A model generated the notes under the pieces. It ran no database searches and had not been told where the DNA came from. It worked only from the letters and a program-made list of their open reading frames with translations. Shown here piece after piece: positions 46,158 to 54,789 of a stretch of 64,000 nt of DNA; positions within the stretch are counted from its first letter, which is position 1, and the number at the start of each line of letters is the position of its first letter. The translations under genes and the position numbers were made by a program. Where the stretch lies: assembly GCA_028714735.1 (NCBI GenBank), contig JAQTLU010000004.1:62001-126000 (forward strand), in the 5' to 3' direction. This DNA is from Gallionellaceae bacterium. Its GTDB lineage: Bacteria > Pseudomonadota > Gammaproteobacteria > Burkholderiales > Thiobacillaceae.

Positions 46158-46620
46158 GGTTCAGGTATGGATCGGGGTAGCCCAACCGCATCATAACAAA
46201 ACTTTCCAACGCTTCCATGACAGCGGTCTCGGCCTCATCCTCATGGTCGTAGCCCTGCAGGTGCAGCAGGCCATGTATCACCAGATGGGCGTAGTGAGCC
46301 GTCAGGGGCTTGCCCTGCTCGTCCGCCTCGCGCGCCACCACCGGTGCACACAGGACGATGTCGCCGCTCATCGGCGCCGCGGCCAGGGTCTCGTCCGGGC
46401 CGTACTCGAAGGTCAGCACGTTGGTGGCGTAGTCCTTGCCACGGTAATCGCGGTTGAGCTGGCGGCCTTCGTCTTCGTCGACGATGCGCAGGGTGGCCTG
46501 GGCGGCGTGGGCCAGCGCGGCCTTCGCCCAGACGCGAAACTGTGCGCGGGTCGGCAGGCCGTCCCTGGCGACGGCGTACTGGATGGCGAGATCAAGCGCC
46601 GGTGCAGTCGTTCTTGGCAT
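46150..46620 (-). CDS. ybeY: Endoribonuclease YbeY
   Basis: Zn-dependent RNase for 16S rRNA 3'-end maturation and ribosome quality control. The 156 residues have the metal-binding triad H116, H120 and H126 in HLVIHGLLHLQGYDHEDE, and the upstream RDYRGKDYATNVLTFEY. I use the ATG at 46620, giving a 29-bp overlap with the phoH end. An in-frame ATG three codons earlier is possible. It is cotranscribed with phoH and corC. Confidence 0.95.
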
Positions 46621-47548
46621 AGGCGTCATAGGCGTCGATGATGCGCGCGACCAGCGGGTGGCGCACGACATCGTCGTTCTGAAACTCGGTGAAGGCGATG
46701 CCGCGCACCTCCTGCAGCACCAGGCGCGCCTCGATCAGGCCGCTCTTCTGGCCGCGCGCGAGGTCGATCTGGGTGACATCGCCGGTGACCACGGCCTTGG
46801 AGCCGAAGCCGATCCGGGTCAGGAACATCTTCATCTGCTCCGGCGTGGTGTTCTGCGCCTCGTCCAGGATGATGAAGGCCTGGTTCAGGGTGCGGCCGCG
46901 CATGAAGGCCAGCGGGGCGATCTCGATGGCGGCCTTCTCGAACATCCGGGTCGCCTTGTCGAAGCCCATCAGGTCATAGAGGGCGTCATAGAGCGGGCGC
47001 AGATAGGGGTCGACCTTCTGCACCAGGTCGCCGGGCAGGAAGCCCAGGCGCTCGCCCGCCTCGACCGCCGGGCGGACCAGGACGATGCGCTTGACCAGAT
47101 CGCGCTCCAGGGCATCCACGGCACTGGCCACGGCGAGATAGGTCTTGCCGGTGCCGGCGGGGCCGACGCCGAAGGTGATGTCATGTTCCTGGACCTGGCG
47201 CAGGTACTGGTTCTGCCGCACCGTGCGGCCATGCAGGCCGGTTCGCCGGGTCATCAGCACCGGCATGTCGCTTTCGCTGTCGGCGCTGGTCGTCGGCTTG
47301 TGCGCCACCTCGACCAGGGCCAGCTGGATGTCCTCGATGTCGAGCGGTTTGCGGGCGCGCTGGTAGAAATCCTTCAGCAGGCGTTCGACCTGCTCGACCT
47401 GGCGGTCCGGGCCGGTGACGTTGAATACCTCGCCCCGGCGGGCGATGTTGACGTTGAGCGCGGTCTCGATCTGGCGCAGGTTCTCGTCCAGGGCGCCGCA
47501 CAGATTGGCCAGCCGATGGTTGTCGGCGTCGGGGAAGGTGACTTGCAT
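46592..47548 (-). CDS. phoH: PhoH-like ATPase
   Basis: A 318-residue P-loop ATPase of the PhoH/YbeZ type, thought to work with YbeY in RNA metabolism. It has an N-terminal KH-like part (about 1-75), Walker A GPAGTGKT at 129-136, [32 protein letters not shown], and Walker [28 protein letters not shown]. The gene lies 18 bp after miaB and overlaps ybeY, as in many proteobacteria. Confidence 0.95.
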   Translation of the reverse strand: MQVTFPDADNHRLANLCGALDENLRQIETALNVNIARRGEVFNVTGPDRQVEQVERLLKDFYQRARKPLDIEDIQLALVEVAHKPTTSADSESDMPVLMTRRTGLHGRTVRQNQYLRQVQEHDITFGVGPAGTGKTYLAVASAVDALERDLVKRIVLVRPAVEAGERLGFLPGDLVQKVDPYLRPLYDALYDLMGFDKATRMFEKAAIEIAPLAFMRGRTLNQAFIILDEAQNTTPEQMKMFLTRIGFGSKAVVTGDVTQIDLARGQKSGLIEARLVLQEVRGIAFTEFQNDDVVRHPLVARIIDAYDAYAKNDCTGA

Positions 47549-47566
47549 GCAGGTCCGGCTATGAAC

Positions 47567-48898
47567 TCAATGGCCTGAGGTTAGCACTTCGCCGCGCAAG
47601 CTGTTAGGCAGGGCCTTGGTGATGGTCACGTCGACGAAATGACCGATCAGGCGCGCCGGGGCGGCAAAGTTGACCACCCGGTTGTTCTCGGTGCGGCCCA
47701 TCAGCTCGTTCGGGTCCTTCTTCGACGGCCCCTCGACCAGGACGCGCTGCACCGTGCCGACCATGGCCTCGCTGTAGGCCTTGACCTGTTTGTCGAGCTG
47801 GGCCTGGAGCCGGTACAGGCGTTGCAGCTTGGCCTCCTGGGGCAAGTCGTCGGCCAGGCCGGCGGCCGGGGTGCCCGGGCGGGGGCTGTAGACGAAGCTG
47901 AAGGAATGGTCGTAGTTGATCTCTTCGAGCAGGCGCAGGGTGGCCTCGAAGTCTTCTTCCGTCTCGCCCGGGAAGCCGACGATGAAGTCGGTCGCCAGGC
48001 TGATGTCCGGCCGCACGGCGCGGATCTTGCGGATGATGCTCTTGTACTCCAGCACCGTGTAGCCGCGCTTCATGGCGGCCAGGATGCGGTCGGAACCCGC
48101 CTGCACCGGCAGGTGCAGATGCGACACCAGCTTGGGCACCCTGGCGTAGACGTCGATCAGGCGCTGGGTGAATTCGCGCGGGTGCGAGGTGGTGTAGCGG
48201 ATGCGCTCGACGCCCGCCACCTCGGCCACCAGTTCGATCAGCAGGGCGAAATCGGCCACGTCGCCGTCGGCCATCTCGCCCCGGTAGGCATTGACGTTCT
48301 GGCCCAGCAGGGTGATCTCCTTCACGCCCGCGCCGGCCAGATGGGCCACCTCGGCCAGGACATCGTCGAGCGGGCGCGAGACTTCCTCGCCGCGGGTGAA
48401 CGGCACCACGCAGTAGGTGCAGTACTTGCTGCAGCCTTCCATGATCGAGACGAAGGCGGACGGGCCTTCGACCCGCGCCGGCGGCAGGTGGTCGAACTTC
48501 TCGATTTCGGGGAATTCGATGTCGACCTGGGCGCGGCCGGTCTGGCGGCGCTTAGTCAGCATGCCGGGCAGGCGGTGCAGGGTCTGCGGTCCGAACACCA
48601 GGTCGACATAGGGCGCCCGCTTGATGATGGCGGCGCCTTCCTGGCTGGCTACGCAGCCGCCGACGCCGATGATCAACTCGGGGTTCTTCTGTTTCAGGTG
48701 CCTGACCATGCCGAGGTCGGTGAACACCTTTTCCTGCGCTTTTTCGCGCACCGAGCAGGTGTTGAACAGGATGACGTCGGCGTCTTCCGGTTTGTCGGTG
48801 GTCTCGAAGTCTTCGCTACCGAGCACGTCAGCCATCTTGGCCGAGTCGTACTCGTTCATCTGGCAGCCGAAGGTCTTGATGAATACTTTGCGCGTCAC
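47567..48898 (-). CDS. miaB: tRNA-2-methylthio-N6-dimethylallyladenosine synthase
   Basis: Radical-SAM methylthiotransferase acting on i6A37 of tRNAs. Of 443 residues: an N-terminal UPF0004 domain with cysteines C12 ([15 protein letters not shown]), C48 ([15 protein letters not shown]) and one in [11 protein letters not shown] binding the auxiliary cluster. The radical-SAM CxxxCxxC is in [23 protein letters not shown], with a C-terminal TRAM domain. It precedes phoH and follows a tRNA-Met gene. The ygfZ gene nearby is functionally linked. Confidence 0.97.
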   Translation of the reverse strand: MTRKVFIKTFGCQMNEYDSAKMADVLGSEDFETTDKPEDADVILFNTCSVREKAQEKVFTDLGMVRHLKQKNPELIIGVGGCVASQEGAAIIKRAPYVDLVFGPQTLHRLPGMLTKRRQTGRAQVDIEFPEIEKFDHLPPARVEGPSAFVSIMEGCSKYCTYCVVPFTRGEEVSRPLDDVLAEVAHLAGAGVKEITLLGQNVNAYRGEMADGDVADFALLIELVAEVAGVERIRYTTSHPREFTQRLIDVYARVPKLVSHLHLPVQAGSDRILAAMKRGYTVLEYKSIIRKIRAVRPDISLATDFIVGFPGETEEDFEATLRLLEEINYDHSFSFVYSPRPGTPAAGLADDLPQEAKLQRLYRLQAQLDKQVKAYSEAMVGTVQRVLVEGPSKKDPNELMGRTENNRVVNFAAPARLIGHFVDVTITKALPNSLRGEVLTSGH

Positions 48899-48931
48899 GC
48901 GGGGATTGCTTGGGAGGGGGAAAAAGAGTGG

Positions 48932-49005
48932 TGGTGATGGCTGGAATTGAACCAGCGACCTGAGGGTTATGAATCCTCCGCTCTAACCGACTGAGCTACA
49001 TCACC
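48932..49005 (-). tRNA. tRNA-Met (anticodon CAT); tRNA-Ile2 cannot be excluded
   Basis: Cloverleaf on the minus strand: acceptor GGTGATG/CATCACC, D arm GCTC...GAGC, anticodon loop TTCATAA, T arm GCTGG-TTCAATT-CCAGC, discriminator A. The 3' CCA is not encoded (ACT follows). The anticodon stem GAGGA/CCCTC leaves an A31-C39 mismatch at the loop end. CAT anticodons can belong to elongator Met, initiator Met or lysidine-modified Ile2. The paired acceptor start and A in the D stem argue against initiator. The acceptor helix can extend by two more pairs. Confidence 0.9.
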
Positions 49006-49051
49006 ACGGCCGAAAACGAGCCGCGGATTATCCGGGCGGCCCCGCCAATTG

Positions 49052-49954
49052 TCAAGGATTACAAGGGTTTGGCCGGCGCCCCCGGATGGGCGGCGGCGAG
49101 TGGCCGGGCCAGGCCGCCAAAGCGGCCTGCCAGAACCCGGCCGAGGTGTCGATATCGGCCGGCAGGGCCAGGCCCAGAAACCGGGCGGCGGCGCGCAGTG
49201 CGGCGAGCGGAGACGCGCTTTCGACCGGCTGGGCCAGGGTCTGCTTGCTCAGCTTGGCGCCCTGCTCGTCGAAGGCTACGGGCAGGTGCAGGTAGGCCGG
49301 CGTCGGCAGGTCCAAGGCCTGTTGCAGCACGATCTGGCGCGGCGTCGAGGTGAGCAGGTCGGCGCCCCGGACGACATGGCTGACGCCCTGCTCGGCGTCG
49401 TCGACCACCACGGCCAGCTGATAGCTGTAGATGCCGTCGGCACGCCGGAGCACGAAGTCGCCGCACTCGCTGGCGACGTTGCAGGCGACGTGGCCGAGCA
49501 GGTTGTCATGGAAGATCACGCGGCTATCGGGGACCCGGAAACGCTGTGCCAATGCCCGGTCGGCGTGCTGCCGGGTCCGGCAGGTGCCGGGATAAACCGG
49601 CCCGTCGACCCCTCGCCGTGCGACCTCCGACAGTTGTTTGCGACTGCAGGCACAGGCGTAGACCAGGCCTAGATGCCACAATTCGTCGACGGCCGCGCGA
49701 TAGGCCTCGCCCCGCCGGCTCTGGTACATCACCGGCCCGTCCCACTCGAAGCCGAAGGCCTCCAGGGTATGCAATATGGCGTCGGCGGAACCGGCCGCGA
49801 CGCGGGGCGGGTCGACGTCCTCGATGCGCAACAGCCATGCGCCGTCATGGCTTCGGGCTTCCAGATAACTGCCCAGCGCGGCGACCAGGGAACCGAAATG
49901 CAGCGGTCCGCTCGGTGTGGGCGCGAAACGGCCGCGATAGGCCGGCATCGCCAT
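49052..49954 (-). CDS. gluQ: Glutamyl-Q tRNA(Asp) synthetase
   Basis: A truncated glutamyl-tRNA synthetase paralogue that attaches glutamate to queuosine in tRNA-Asp. The 300 residues contain only the catalytic domain. They include the HIGH-like APTPSGPLHFGSLVAAL, LLRIEDVDPPR, the zinc-type cysteines in YACACSRKQL...CRTR, and the KMSKS-like GAKLSKQT. The anticodon-binding domain is absent, as expected. The start MAMPAYRGRFAPTPSG at 49954 is supported by GAGG upstream. Confidence 0.95.
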   Translation of the reverse strand: MAMPAYRGRFAPTPSGPLHFGSLVAALGSYLEARSHDGAWLLRIEDVDPPRVAAGSADAILHTLEAFGFEWDGPVMYQSRRGEAYRAAVDELWHLGLVYACACSRKQLSEVARRGVDGPVYPGTCRTRQHADRALAQRFRVPDSRVIFHDNLLGHVACNVASECGDFVLRRADGIYSYQLAVVVDDAEQGVSHVVRGADLLTSTPRQIVLQQALDLPTPAYLHLPVAFDEQGAKLSKQTLAQPVESASPLAALRAAARFLGLALPADIDTSAGFWQAALAAWPGHSPPPIRGRRPNPCNP

Positions 49955-49972
49955 GGTTGGCCGGGCCTCCTT

Positions 49973-51703
49973 CTACTCGCTGAATTGCAGGGTGTGCAGG
50001 CGGTGGTAGGTGCCGCCCCTGGCCAGCAGCTCGGCATGGCTGCCCGCTTCGGTGATGCGCCCCCTCTCCAGGACCACGATGCGGTCGGCCTTCTCGATGG
50101 TGGAGAGACGATGGGCGATGACCAGGGTGGTGCGCCCCTGTATCAGGTTTTCCAGGGCGGCCTGGACCTGACGTTCCGATTCGGTGTCCAGGGCCGAGGT
50201 CGCCTCGTCCAGGATCAGGATCGGGGCATTCTTGAGGATGGCACGGGCGATGGCCAGGCGTTGACGCTGGCCGCCGGATAATTTGACGCCGTTCTCGCCG
50301 ATCAGGGTATCCAGGCCTTCCGGCAGTTCCCGGATGAAACCCAAGGCATAGGCCGCCTCGGCTGCGCGCTCGACCTCCTCGCGGCTGACCCGGCCCAGGC
50401 GGCCATAGGCGATGTTGGCGGCAACGCTGTCGTTGAACAAGGTGGTCTCCTGCGACACCAAGGCGATATTGGCGCGCAGGCTGGCCAGCCGGATGTCGTT
50501 GAGATCGATGCCGTCGAGCAGGATGCGGCCCTGGCTGGGCCGGTAAAAACGCGGGATCAGATTGACCAGGCTGGTCTTGCCGCCCCCCGAGCCGCCCACC
50601 AGTGCCACGGTCTCGCCCGGCCTGACCCACAGGTCGATGCGGTCGAGCGCCGGTATTTTCTTGCCCTTGTAGGCCAGCGTCACGGCCTCGAAGCGCAGGT
50701 CGCCGGTCGCCCGCTCGATGTCCCGGGTGCCGGTGTCGGTTTCGCTTTCGAGGTCAATCAGTTCGAATACGGCCTCGGCCGCCGCCAAACCGCGCTGCAA
50801 GGACAGGGTGATGCCCGACAGCCGCTTCAGCGGCGCGGAGAGCATCAGCATGGCGACCATGAAGGAGACGAAGCCGCCAACCGTGGTCTGGTCGCTGGCC
50901 GCCTGCAGGGTGGCGATATAGACGATCGTCGCCAGGGCCAGGGCCGCGAGCAATTGGGTGATCGGGCCGTGTGCCTGGGAGGCCACGACCTGTTTCATGG
51001 CGAACCGGCGGGCCCGCTGGACCACCTCGAAGTAACGGTGCCGCTCGTAGTCCTGGCCATCGAATATCTTGACGATCTTGTGTCCGACGATGCTCTCGTC
51101 GAGGACATGGGTGATCTCGCCCACGTTGCGCTGCAGTTCGCGGCTGGTATAGCGCAGGCGGCGGCCGGCATAACGGAATACCAGCCAGGCCGGCGGCGCA
51201 ATGGCGAAGGTCACCAGCGCCAGCTTCCAGTTCAGGTAAAACAGCCAGCCGATCAGGCCGGCCACGGAGAGCATGTCGCGCACCAGCGTGGTCAGGACGG
51301 TGGTCGCGGCGTCGGTCAGCTGGTTGACGTTGAAGGCGGCGGTGGCGACCAGTTGACCCTTCTTGGCATCGTCGTAATAGGCCACGGGCTGGGCGAGCAA
51401 TTTGTCGAATATCAGACGGCGCAGGTCCATCACCAGATGGCTGCCGACATGGGCCATGGCATAGGACGAAACGAAGGTGGCGATGCCCTTCACGACAAAC
51501 AGCGCGATCAGGGCCAGCGGCACCCAGCGGATGACATTTGCGTTCTTGTCCACGAAGCTGCCGTCCAGCATCGGCTTCATCAGTGCCGGCAGCGCGGGCT
51601 CGCTGGCGGCCACCACCACCATGGTGACCAGCGACAGGGCAAACATCCGCCAATGGGGTTTGACATACCCGAGCAGGCGTAAATAAAGAGTTTTGGAATT
51701 CAT
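49973..51703 (-). CDS. msbA: Lipid A export ATP-binding/permease protein MsbA
   Basis: Flips lipid A-core across the inner membrane as a homodimer. The 576 residues have six membrane helices in the first 320 (FALSLVTMVVVAASEPALPALM; VPLALIALFVVKGIATFVSSYAM), then an ABC domain with Walker A VGGSGGGKTSL, the signature VKLSGGQRQRLAIARAIL and Walker B ILILDEATSALD. It is 18 bp upstream of gluQ and divergent from the ZapB-like gene with 77 bp between. Confidence 0.96.
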   Translation of the reverse strand: MNSKTLYLRLLGYVKPHWRMFALSLVTMVVVAASEPALPALMKPMLDGSFVDKNANVIRWVPLALIALFVVKGIATFVSSYAMAHVGSHLVMDLRRLIFDKLLAQPVAYYDDAKKGQLVATAAFNVNQLTDAATTVLTTLVRDMLSVAGLIGWLFYLNWKLALVTFAIAPPAWLVFRYAGRRLRYTSRELQRNVGEITHVLDESIVGHKIVKIFDGQDYERHRYFEVVQRARRFAMKQVVASQAHGPITQLLAALALATIVYIATLQAASDQTTVGGFVSFMVAMLMLSAPLKRLSGITLSLQRGLAAAEAVFELIDLESETDTGTRDIERATGDLRFEAVTLAYKGKKIPALDRIDLWVRPGETVALVGGSGGGKTSLVNLIPRFYRPSQGRILLDGIDLNDIRLASLRANIALVSQETTLFNDSVAANIAYGRLGRVSREEVERAAEAAYALGFIRELPEGLDTLIGENGVKLSGGQRQRLAIARAILKNAPILILDEATSALDTESERQVQAALENLIQGRTTLVIAHRLSTIEKADRIVVLERGRITEAGSHAELLARGGTYHRLHTLQFSE

Positions 51704-51780
51704 TAGAATGGTTCACTATGCCGTTGGTACGGCCTAAACGCCTGTTGACGCGGTAAAAATTAGCCAATTATAGTGTCAGA

Positions 51781-51972
51781 ATGCTCGAGGAAATGGACGC
51801 CCTGGAAACCAAGCTTGCGCAACTGCTCGAGCGCCATCAAGCCATGCGCGCGGATAACTTCCGGCTGAGGCAACAAATGGTGGCGATGGAAAACGCCAAC
51901 AAGCTGCTCACCGAGCGTCTCGCGGAGGTGCGCGGACGCATGGAACAGCTGTTCAACAAACTACCTGACTGA
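51781..51972 (+). CDS. Small coiled-coil protein (ZapB-like, TIGR02449 type)
   Basis: A 63-residue protein predicted to be one continuous coiled coil (heptad-rich LETKLAQLLERHQAMRADNFRLRQQMVAMENANKLLTERLAEVRGRMEQL). It is always found before zapA in many proteobacteria and is likely a divisome accessory comparable to ZapB; the function is inferred from position and shape. Its TGA stop is the first base triplet of an inverted-repeat element leading to the zapA start. The ATG follows closely on the msbA divergent region. Confidence 0.85.
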   Translation: MLEEMDALETKLAQLLERHQAMRADNFRLRQQMVAMENANKLLTERLAEVRGRMEQLFNKLPD

Positions 51973-52136
51973 GGAGCCTCTGAATGAATTCCGCGCGGAG
52001 CGCGTTGTCACGAGGAGTGCCCGTCTGCGGCGTTGCGCCGCTTGGCAATGGAATGGCCATTGCCTGCGTGCCGCGCCTTGCATCCCATCCCGCAAAATCC
52101 CCGTCGCGCCCGCGATGGATTCATTCAGAGGCTCCT
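51973..52136. repeat. Inverted-repeat intergenic element, copy 2 (about 164 bp)
   Basis: The terminal inverted repeats begin GGAGCCTCTGAATGAAT and end with its complement (52117-52136), with one extra base in the left arm. The element starts at the base after the TGA of the coiled-coil gene and ends 4 bp before the zapA ATG, supplying AGAGG at 52127-52131 as the Shine-Dalgarno. The core 52022-52085 matches copy 1 (31492-31555) at about 56 of 64 positions. Hairpin GGCAATGG-aatgg-CCATTGCC (52044-52064) differs from copy 1 by paired, compensatory changes. Confidence 0.82.
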
Positions 52137-52140
52137 TGAT

Positions 52141-52452
52141 ATGCCTTCTGCCAAGACAGTCAGCCTGGATGTCACCATCATGGGCCGGGAATTTCGGGTT
52201 GCCTGTCCGGAAGGCGAAAAACCGAGCCTCATCGAGGCGGCCAGTTACCTGGACCGGAAGATGCGGGAAATCAGGGAATCCGGCAAGGTCATCGGGGTCG
52301 AACGCATCGCCATCATGGCGGCGCTCAACATTGCCCATGATTTTTTGAACGCCCGCCCGGCCGATCCCGAGGCGGCGGAAGTGCAGGTTCGGCTCGATCG
52401 AATCAACGGCCTGCTTGATCAAGCGCTCGCACAGCAAGATAATCTGTTCTGA
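52141..52452 (+). CDS. zapA: Cell division protein ZapA
   Basis: FtsZ-bundling protein of 103 residues. The N-terminal SLDVTIMGREFRVACPEGEKPSLIEAASYLDRKMREIRESGKVIGVERIAIMAALNIAHDFL is the globular ZapA domain, and the end (AEVQVRLDRINGLLDQALAQ) is the coiled-coil tail. ATG 52141 follows the end of the inverted-repeat element, which supplies the Shine-Dalgarno; an upstream in-frame extension lies inside that element and is not family-like. It is immediately followed by 6S RNA and ygfA, the classical order. Confidence 0.95.
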   Translation: MPSAKTVSLDVTIMGREFRVACPEGEKPSLIEAASYLDRKMREIRESGKVIGVERIAIMAALNIAHDFLNARPADPEAAEVQVRLDRINGLLDQALAQQDNLF

Positions 52453-52632
52453 GCCCTGCGGCGTACGCGAGGTTGGCGTATTCTTTGAACCGATGCGTAA
52501 TGCGCATGGCAGCGGTCATCACCCGGTAGGTGTGCGCGTGGCTAGTTCCATGTACCCGAAACCGATGTGCCGCAGCCCTCTTGGACCCCTGGGTTCAGGA
52601 TTGCCTTCCGGACGGCGCTAGCGGGGCTCACT
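52450..52632 (+). ncRNA. ssrS: 6S RNA
   Basis: The spacer between zapA and ygfA is where proteobacteria encode 6S RNA, the RNA that sequesters sigma-70 RNA polymerase. The closing stem GAGCCC (52451-52456) pairs with GGGCTC (52624-52629). Recognisable 6S segments are TTGAACC near 52485 and the 3' half GGACCCCTGGGTTCAGGATTGCCTTCCGGACGGC around 52581-52618. The region has a long rod-like pairing potential with a central bulge. Exact ends are estimated. Confidence 0.88.
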
Positions 52633-52641
52633 TCTCACGAC

Positions 52642-53268
52642 ATGCATCTCAGTCCACCTTCACCCGACAAGACCGCCGTGCGCAACCGGCTGCGCAAGGT
52701 TCGCCTGGGCATCCCGGCCGATGCGCGCAGGCAGGCTGGCCGTGCCATCACCCGGTTCGCCCTCGCGCACGGCCTGCTGGCAAGCAAGCGCAGGCTGGGC
52801 CTCTATATCCCGGCCAAGAGCGAACTCGACTGTCTGCCCCTGCTCAACCGGGCATTGTGGCTGGGCGCCGAATGCTATTTGCCGGTGGTGCCGCGGGCGC
52901 GCCAGCGCCAGCTCTGGTTTTCCCGCCTGGGCAAAGGCCCGCATTGGGGGCTCAACCGCTACGGCATCCCGGAATATGGCCACCGCCAGTCCAGGCGGTT
53001 GCGGGCCGCCGATCTCGACATCCTGTTCCTGCCCCTGCTGGGATTCGATGAATCGGGCTATCGCATGGGCATGGGAGGCGGCTATTACGATGCCAGCCTT
53101 GCCTTCCTTGCCCGCAGAAGGCATTGGCACAAACCCCGTCTGATCGGCCTGGCTTTCGAGGCGCAGAAGGTGGCCCGATTGCCGACCGATCCCTGGGATA
53201 TCCCGCTCGACGCGGTGATCACGGAACGACGCTATTACCGCTTCAGTAACGGTAACGGACGGCGGTAG
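52642..53268 (+). CDS. ygfA: 5-Formyltetrahydrofolate cyclo-ligase
   Basis: ATP-dependent conversion of 5-formyl- to 5,10-methenyl-tetrahydrofolate. The 208-residue protein has KTAVRNRLRKVRLGIPADARRQAGRAI at the N-terminus, LGLYIPAKSELDCLPLL, LDILFLPLLGFDESGYRMGMGGGYYDASLAFL (nucleotide-binding glycine segment) and DPWDIPLDAVITERRYY. In E. coli it is cotranscribed with 6S RNA and linked to persistence. Its 3' end overlaps the convergent repeat-protein gene by 26 bp. I start at ATG 52642, after the 6S RNA. Confidence 0.94.
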   Translation: MHLSPPSPDKTAVRNRLRKVRLGIPADARRQAGRAITRFALAHGLLASKRRLGLYIPAKSELDCLPLLNRALWLGAECYLPVVPRARQRQLWFSRLGKGPHWGLNRYGIPEYGHRQSRRLRAADLDILFLPLLGFDESGYRMGMGGGYYDASLAFLARRRHWHKPRLIGLAFEAQKVARLPTDPWDIPLDAVITERRYYRFSNGNGRR

Positions 53269-53851
53269 ACGCCGGGGCGCTGTCGGCAGGCAACTTGAGC
53301 CATGCCTGGTCACCGCCGGGCTGGCCAACCCGGCTTGCCATGGCCGCGAACCAGGCCATGGCTGTGGCCGGCGGCGCCTTGCCGAGGCCGGCCAGCATCG
53401 GGGCATAGGCCTCGGGGCGGTTCATCGCATCGAGCCAGTGTTTCATCTTGGCGGGGTCGGTCATCCTGCTGATGATGGCCTGCTGGAAGGCCGGGCTGGC
53501 GCTGGCCAGCATCCAGCGCAGGTACAGCTGGGGATCGGTGAACTCCGACCAGTTGCGCGCCGCTGCCGGGTCGATGGCATCGGACAAGACCTTCGGGTAG
53601 GTGGCCGGATCCGCTGCGACCGTGGCCAGCGCAGTCATGAAGCGCGGCTCGGTGACGGCGTCCAGCCATTCGGCGAAGGCGGCGGGATCCTTGAAAGCGG
53701 CGCCATTCCTCCTGGCATCCAGCATCTGTGCCAGCCAGGCTTCAGGTGTGGCGGGCATCCCCGTCTTGTCCGCAAGGAGCCCGGCCGCGAGAGAAATTCC
53801 CGGGGCAAATGCGACGAGCAGGACGATGACTATGGACTGGATGCGGGACAT
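53243..53851 (-). CDS. Exported protein of about 13-residue DPxxY/W repeats, Met-poor paralogue
   Basis: A 202-residue protein with a Sec signal (IQSIVIVLLVAFAPGISLAA). The mature part is built of about nine imperfect units of 12-14 residues, each with an acidic/Asn-Pro start and an aromatic or Leu/Trp: FKDPAAFAEWLDAV, TEPRFMTALATV, DPATYPKVLSDAI, TDPQLYLRWMLAS, TDPAKMKHWLDAM, NRPEAYAPMLAGL. It shares this register with the Met-rich gene just upstream (53979-54641), so the two are paralogues. I know no named family. It is separated from that gene by a terminator and is convergent with ygfA with 26 bp of overlap. It is probably periplasmic. Confidence 0.72.
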   Translation of the reverse strand: MSRIQSIVIVLLVAFAPGISLAAGLLADKTGMPATPEAWLAQMLDARRNGAAFKDPAAFAEWLDAVTEPRFMTALATVAADPATYPKVLSDAIDPAAARNWSEFTDPQLYLRWMLASASPAFQQAIISRMTDPAKMKHWLDAMNRPEAYAPMLAGLGKAPPATAMAWFAAMASRVGQPGGDQAWLKLPADSAPASTAVRYRY

Positions 53852-53926
53852 GGTAGCGATTTGTTCAAGACAAATTCTCGTATGGGAAAATACTACCATG
53901 CCTGTTTGCCAGGCAGCGGCAATAAA

Positions 53927-53954
53927 AAAAGCGGAACGTTGCCGTTCCGCTTTT
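53927..53954 (-). terminator. Terminator after the Met-rich repeat gene
   Basis: On the minus strand, AAAAGCGGAACG pairs with CGTTCCGCTTTT around a 4-nt loop and is followed by TTTTTTT. It lies 25 bp beyond the stop of the Met-rich gene and insulates it from its paralogue. Confidence 0.93.
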
Positions 53955-53978
53955 CTACTGCCGGGTGCTTGCGCCGTA

Positions 53979-54641
53979 TTACTTGGCGGGCGCAGCGGCC
54001 GGGGCGAACGGCATCATGAACATGCTGGCGGGGTTGGCCATGTTGCTGTAGGTAGCGGGGTTCATGAAGGAGCCCCAGGTGCCGTAGGTCTGGGGATTGG
54101 CGGCGGTGCCCATCCACTGGGTGTACAGGTTGGGGTTCATCGGGGCCATCATCAGGTTCATGTTGGCGGGGTTCATCGGAGCCGTCGCCCAGTTCATGTA
54201 CAGGCTGGGGTTCAGCATCTGCATGCCGGTGTTCCACATGCGCGGATCCATGGGAGCCATCATCCACTTCATGTACATGTTGGGGTTCATCATGGGGTTG
54301 ATCATGGCCATGTAGAAGTTGGGGTCCATACCGGCAGCCATCCACTTGCCATACATGTTGGGGTCCAGGAAGGCGGCGTAGGACTTCATCATGTCGGGGG
54401 ACATGCCGGTCTGGGCCATCTTGGTGTAGACGTTCGGGTCCATCATCTTCTGCATCAGGACCATGGAGGTGGCGGGGTCCATCATGTCGGTCATGACTTG
54501 CACGGCGGCCTTGGGATCCTTGGCAGCATCGGCAGCCTTGGCGGGATCCAGCATTTGGGCGGCGGTGCCTTCGGGGGCGGCGAAAGCGAATTGGGACAGC
54601 ATGGCCAGGGTCAGGGCGCTGGCAAGAGCGGACAATTTCAT
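53979..54641 (-). CDS. Exported methionine-rich repeat protein (13-residue MDPNxYxxW units)
   Basis: A 220-residue protein with a clear Sec signal ending AFA (about residue 21). By my count 39 of about 199 mature residues are Met. It contains roughly 13 units of about 12-13 residues: MDPNVYTKMAQTG, LDPNMYGKWMAAG, MDPNFYMAMINPM, MNPNMYMKWMMAP, MDPRMWNTGMQM, MNPNLYTQWMGTA, ANPQTYGTWGSF. There is no Cys and little His. It is probably periplasmic. Met-dense periplasmic proteins can bind Cu(I)/Ag(I) or absorb hypochlorous acid through Met oxidation; either is inference. AAGGAG precedes ATG 54641, and it has its own terminator. A downstream paralogue lacks the Met enrichment. Confidence 0.82.
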   Translation of the reverse strand: MKLSALASALTLAMLSQFAFAAPEGTAAQMLDPAKAADAAKDPKAAVQVMTDMMDPATSMVLMQKMMDPNVYTKMAQTGMSPDMMKSYAAFLDPNMYGKWMAAGMDPNFYMAMINPMMNPNMYMKWMMAPMDPRMWNTGMQMLNPSLYMNWATAPMNPANMNLMMAPMNPNLYTQWMGTAANPQTYGTWGSFMNPATYSNMANPASMFMMPFAPAAAPAK

Positions 54642-54789
54642 TGGATATCTCCTTGAGGAACGAATTAACAACGGGAACATAATTGGGGCGTTTCGGTTCG
54701 AGAGTGTACGTCGGAATATTAGTACATTCTATTATTCGGCGTGGTAATACGGACCATTGACTCCGGTATGTTGCGAGGGCGCAACAGTC

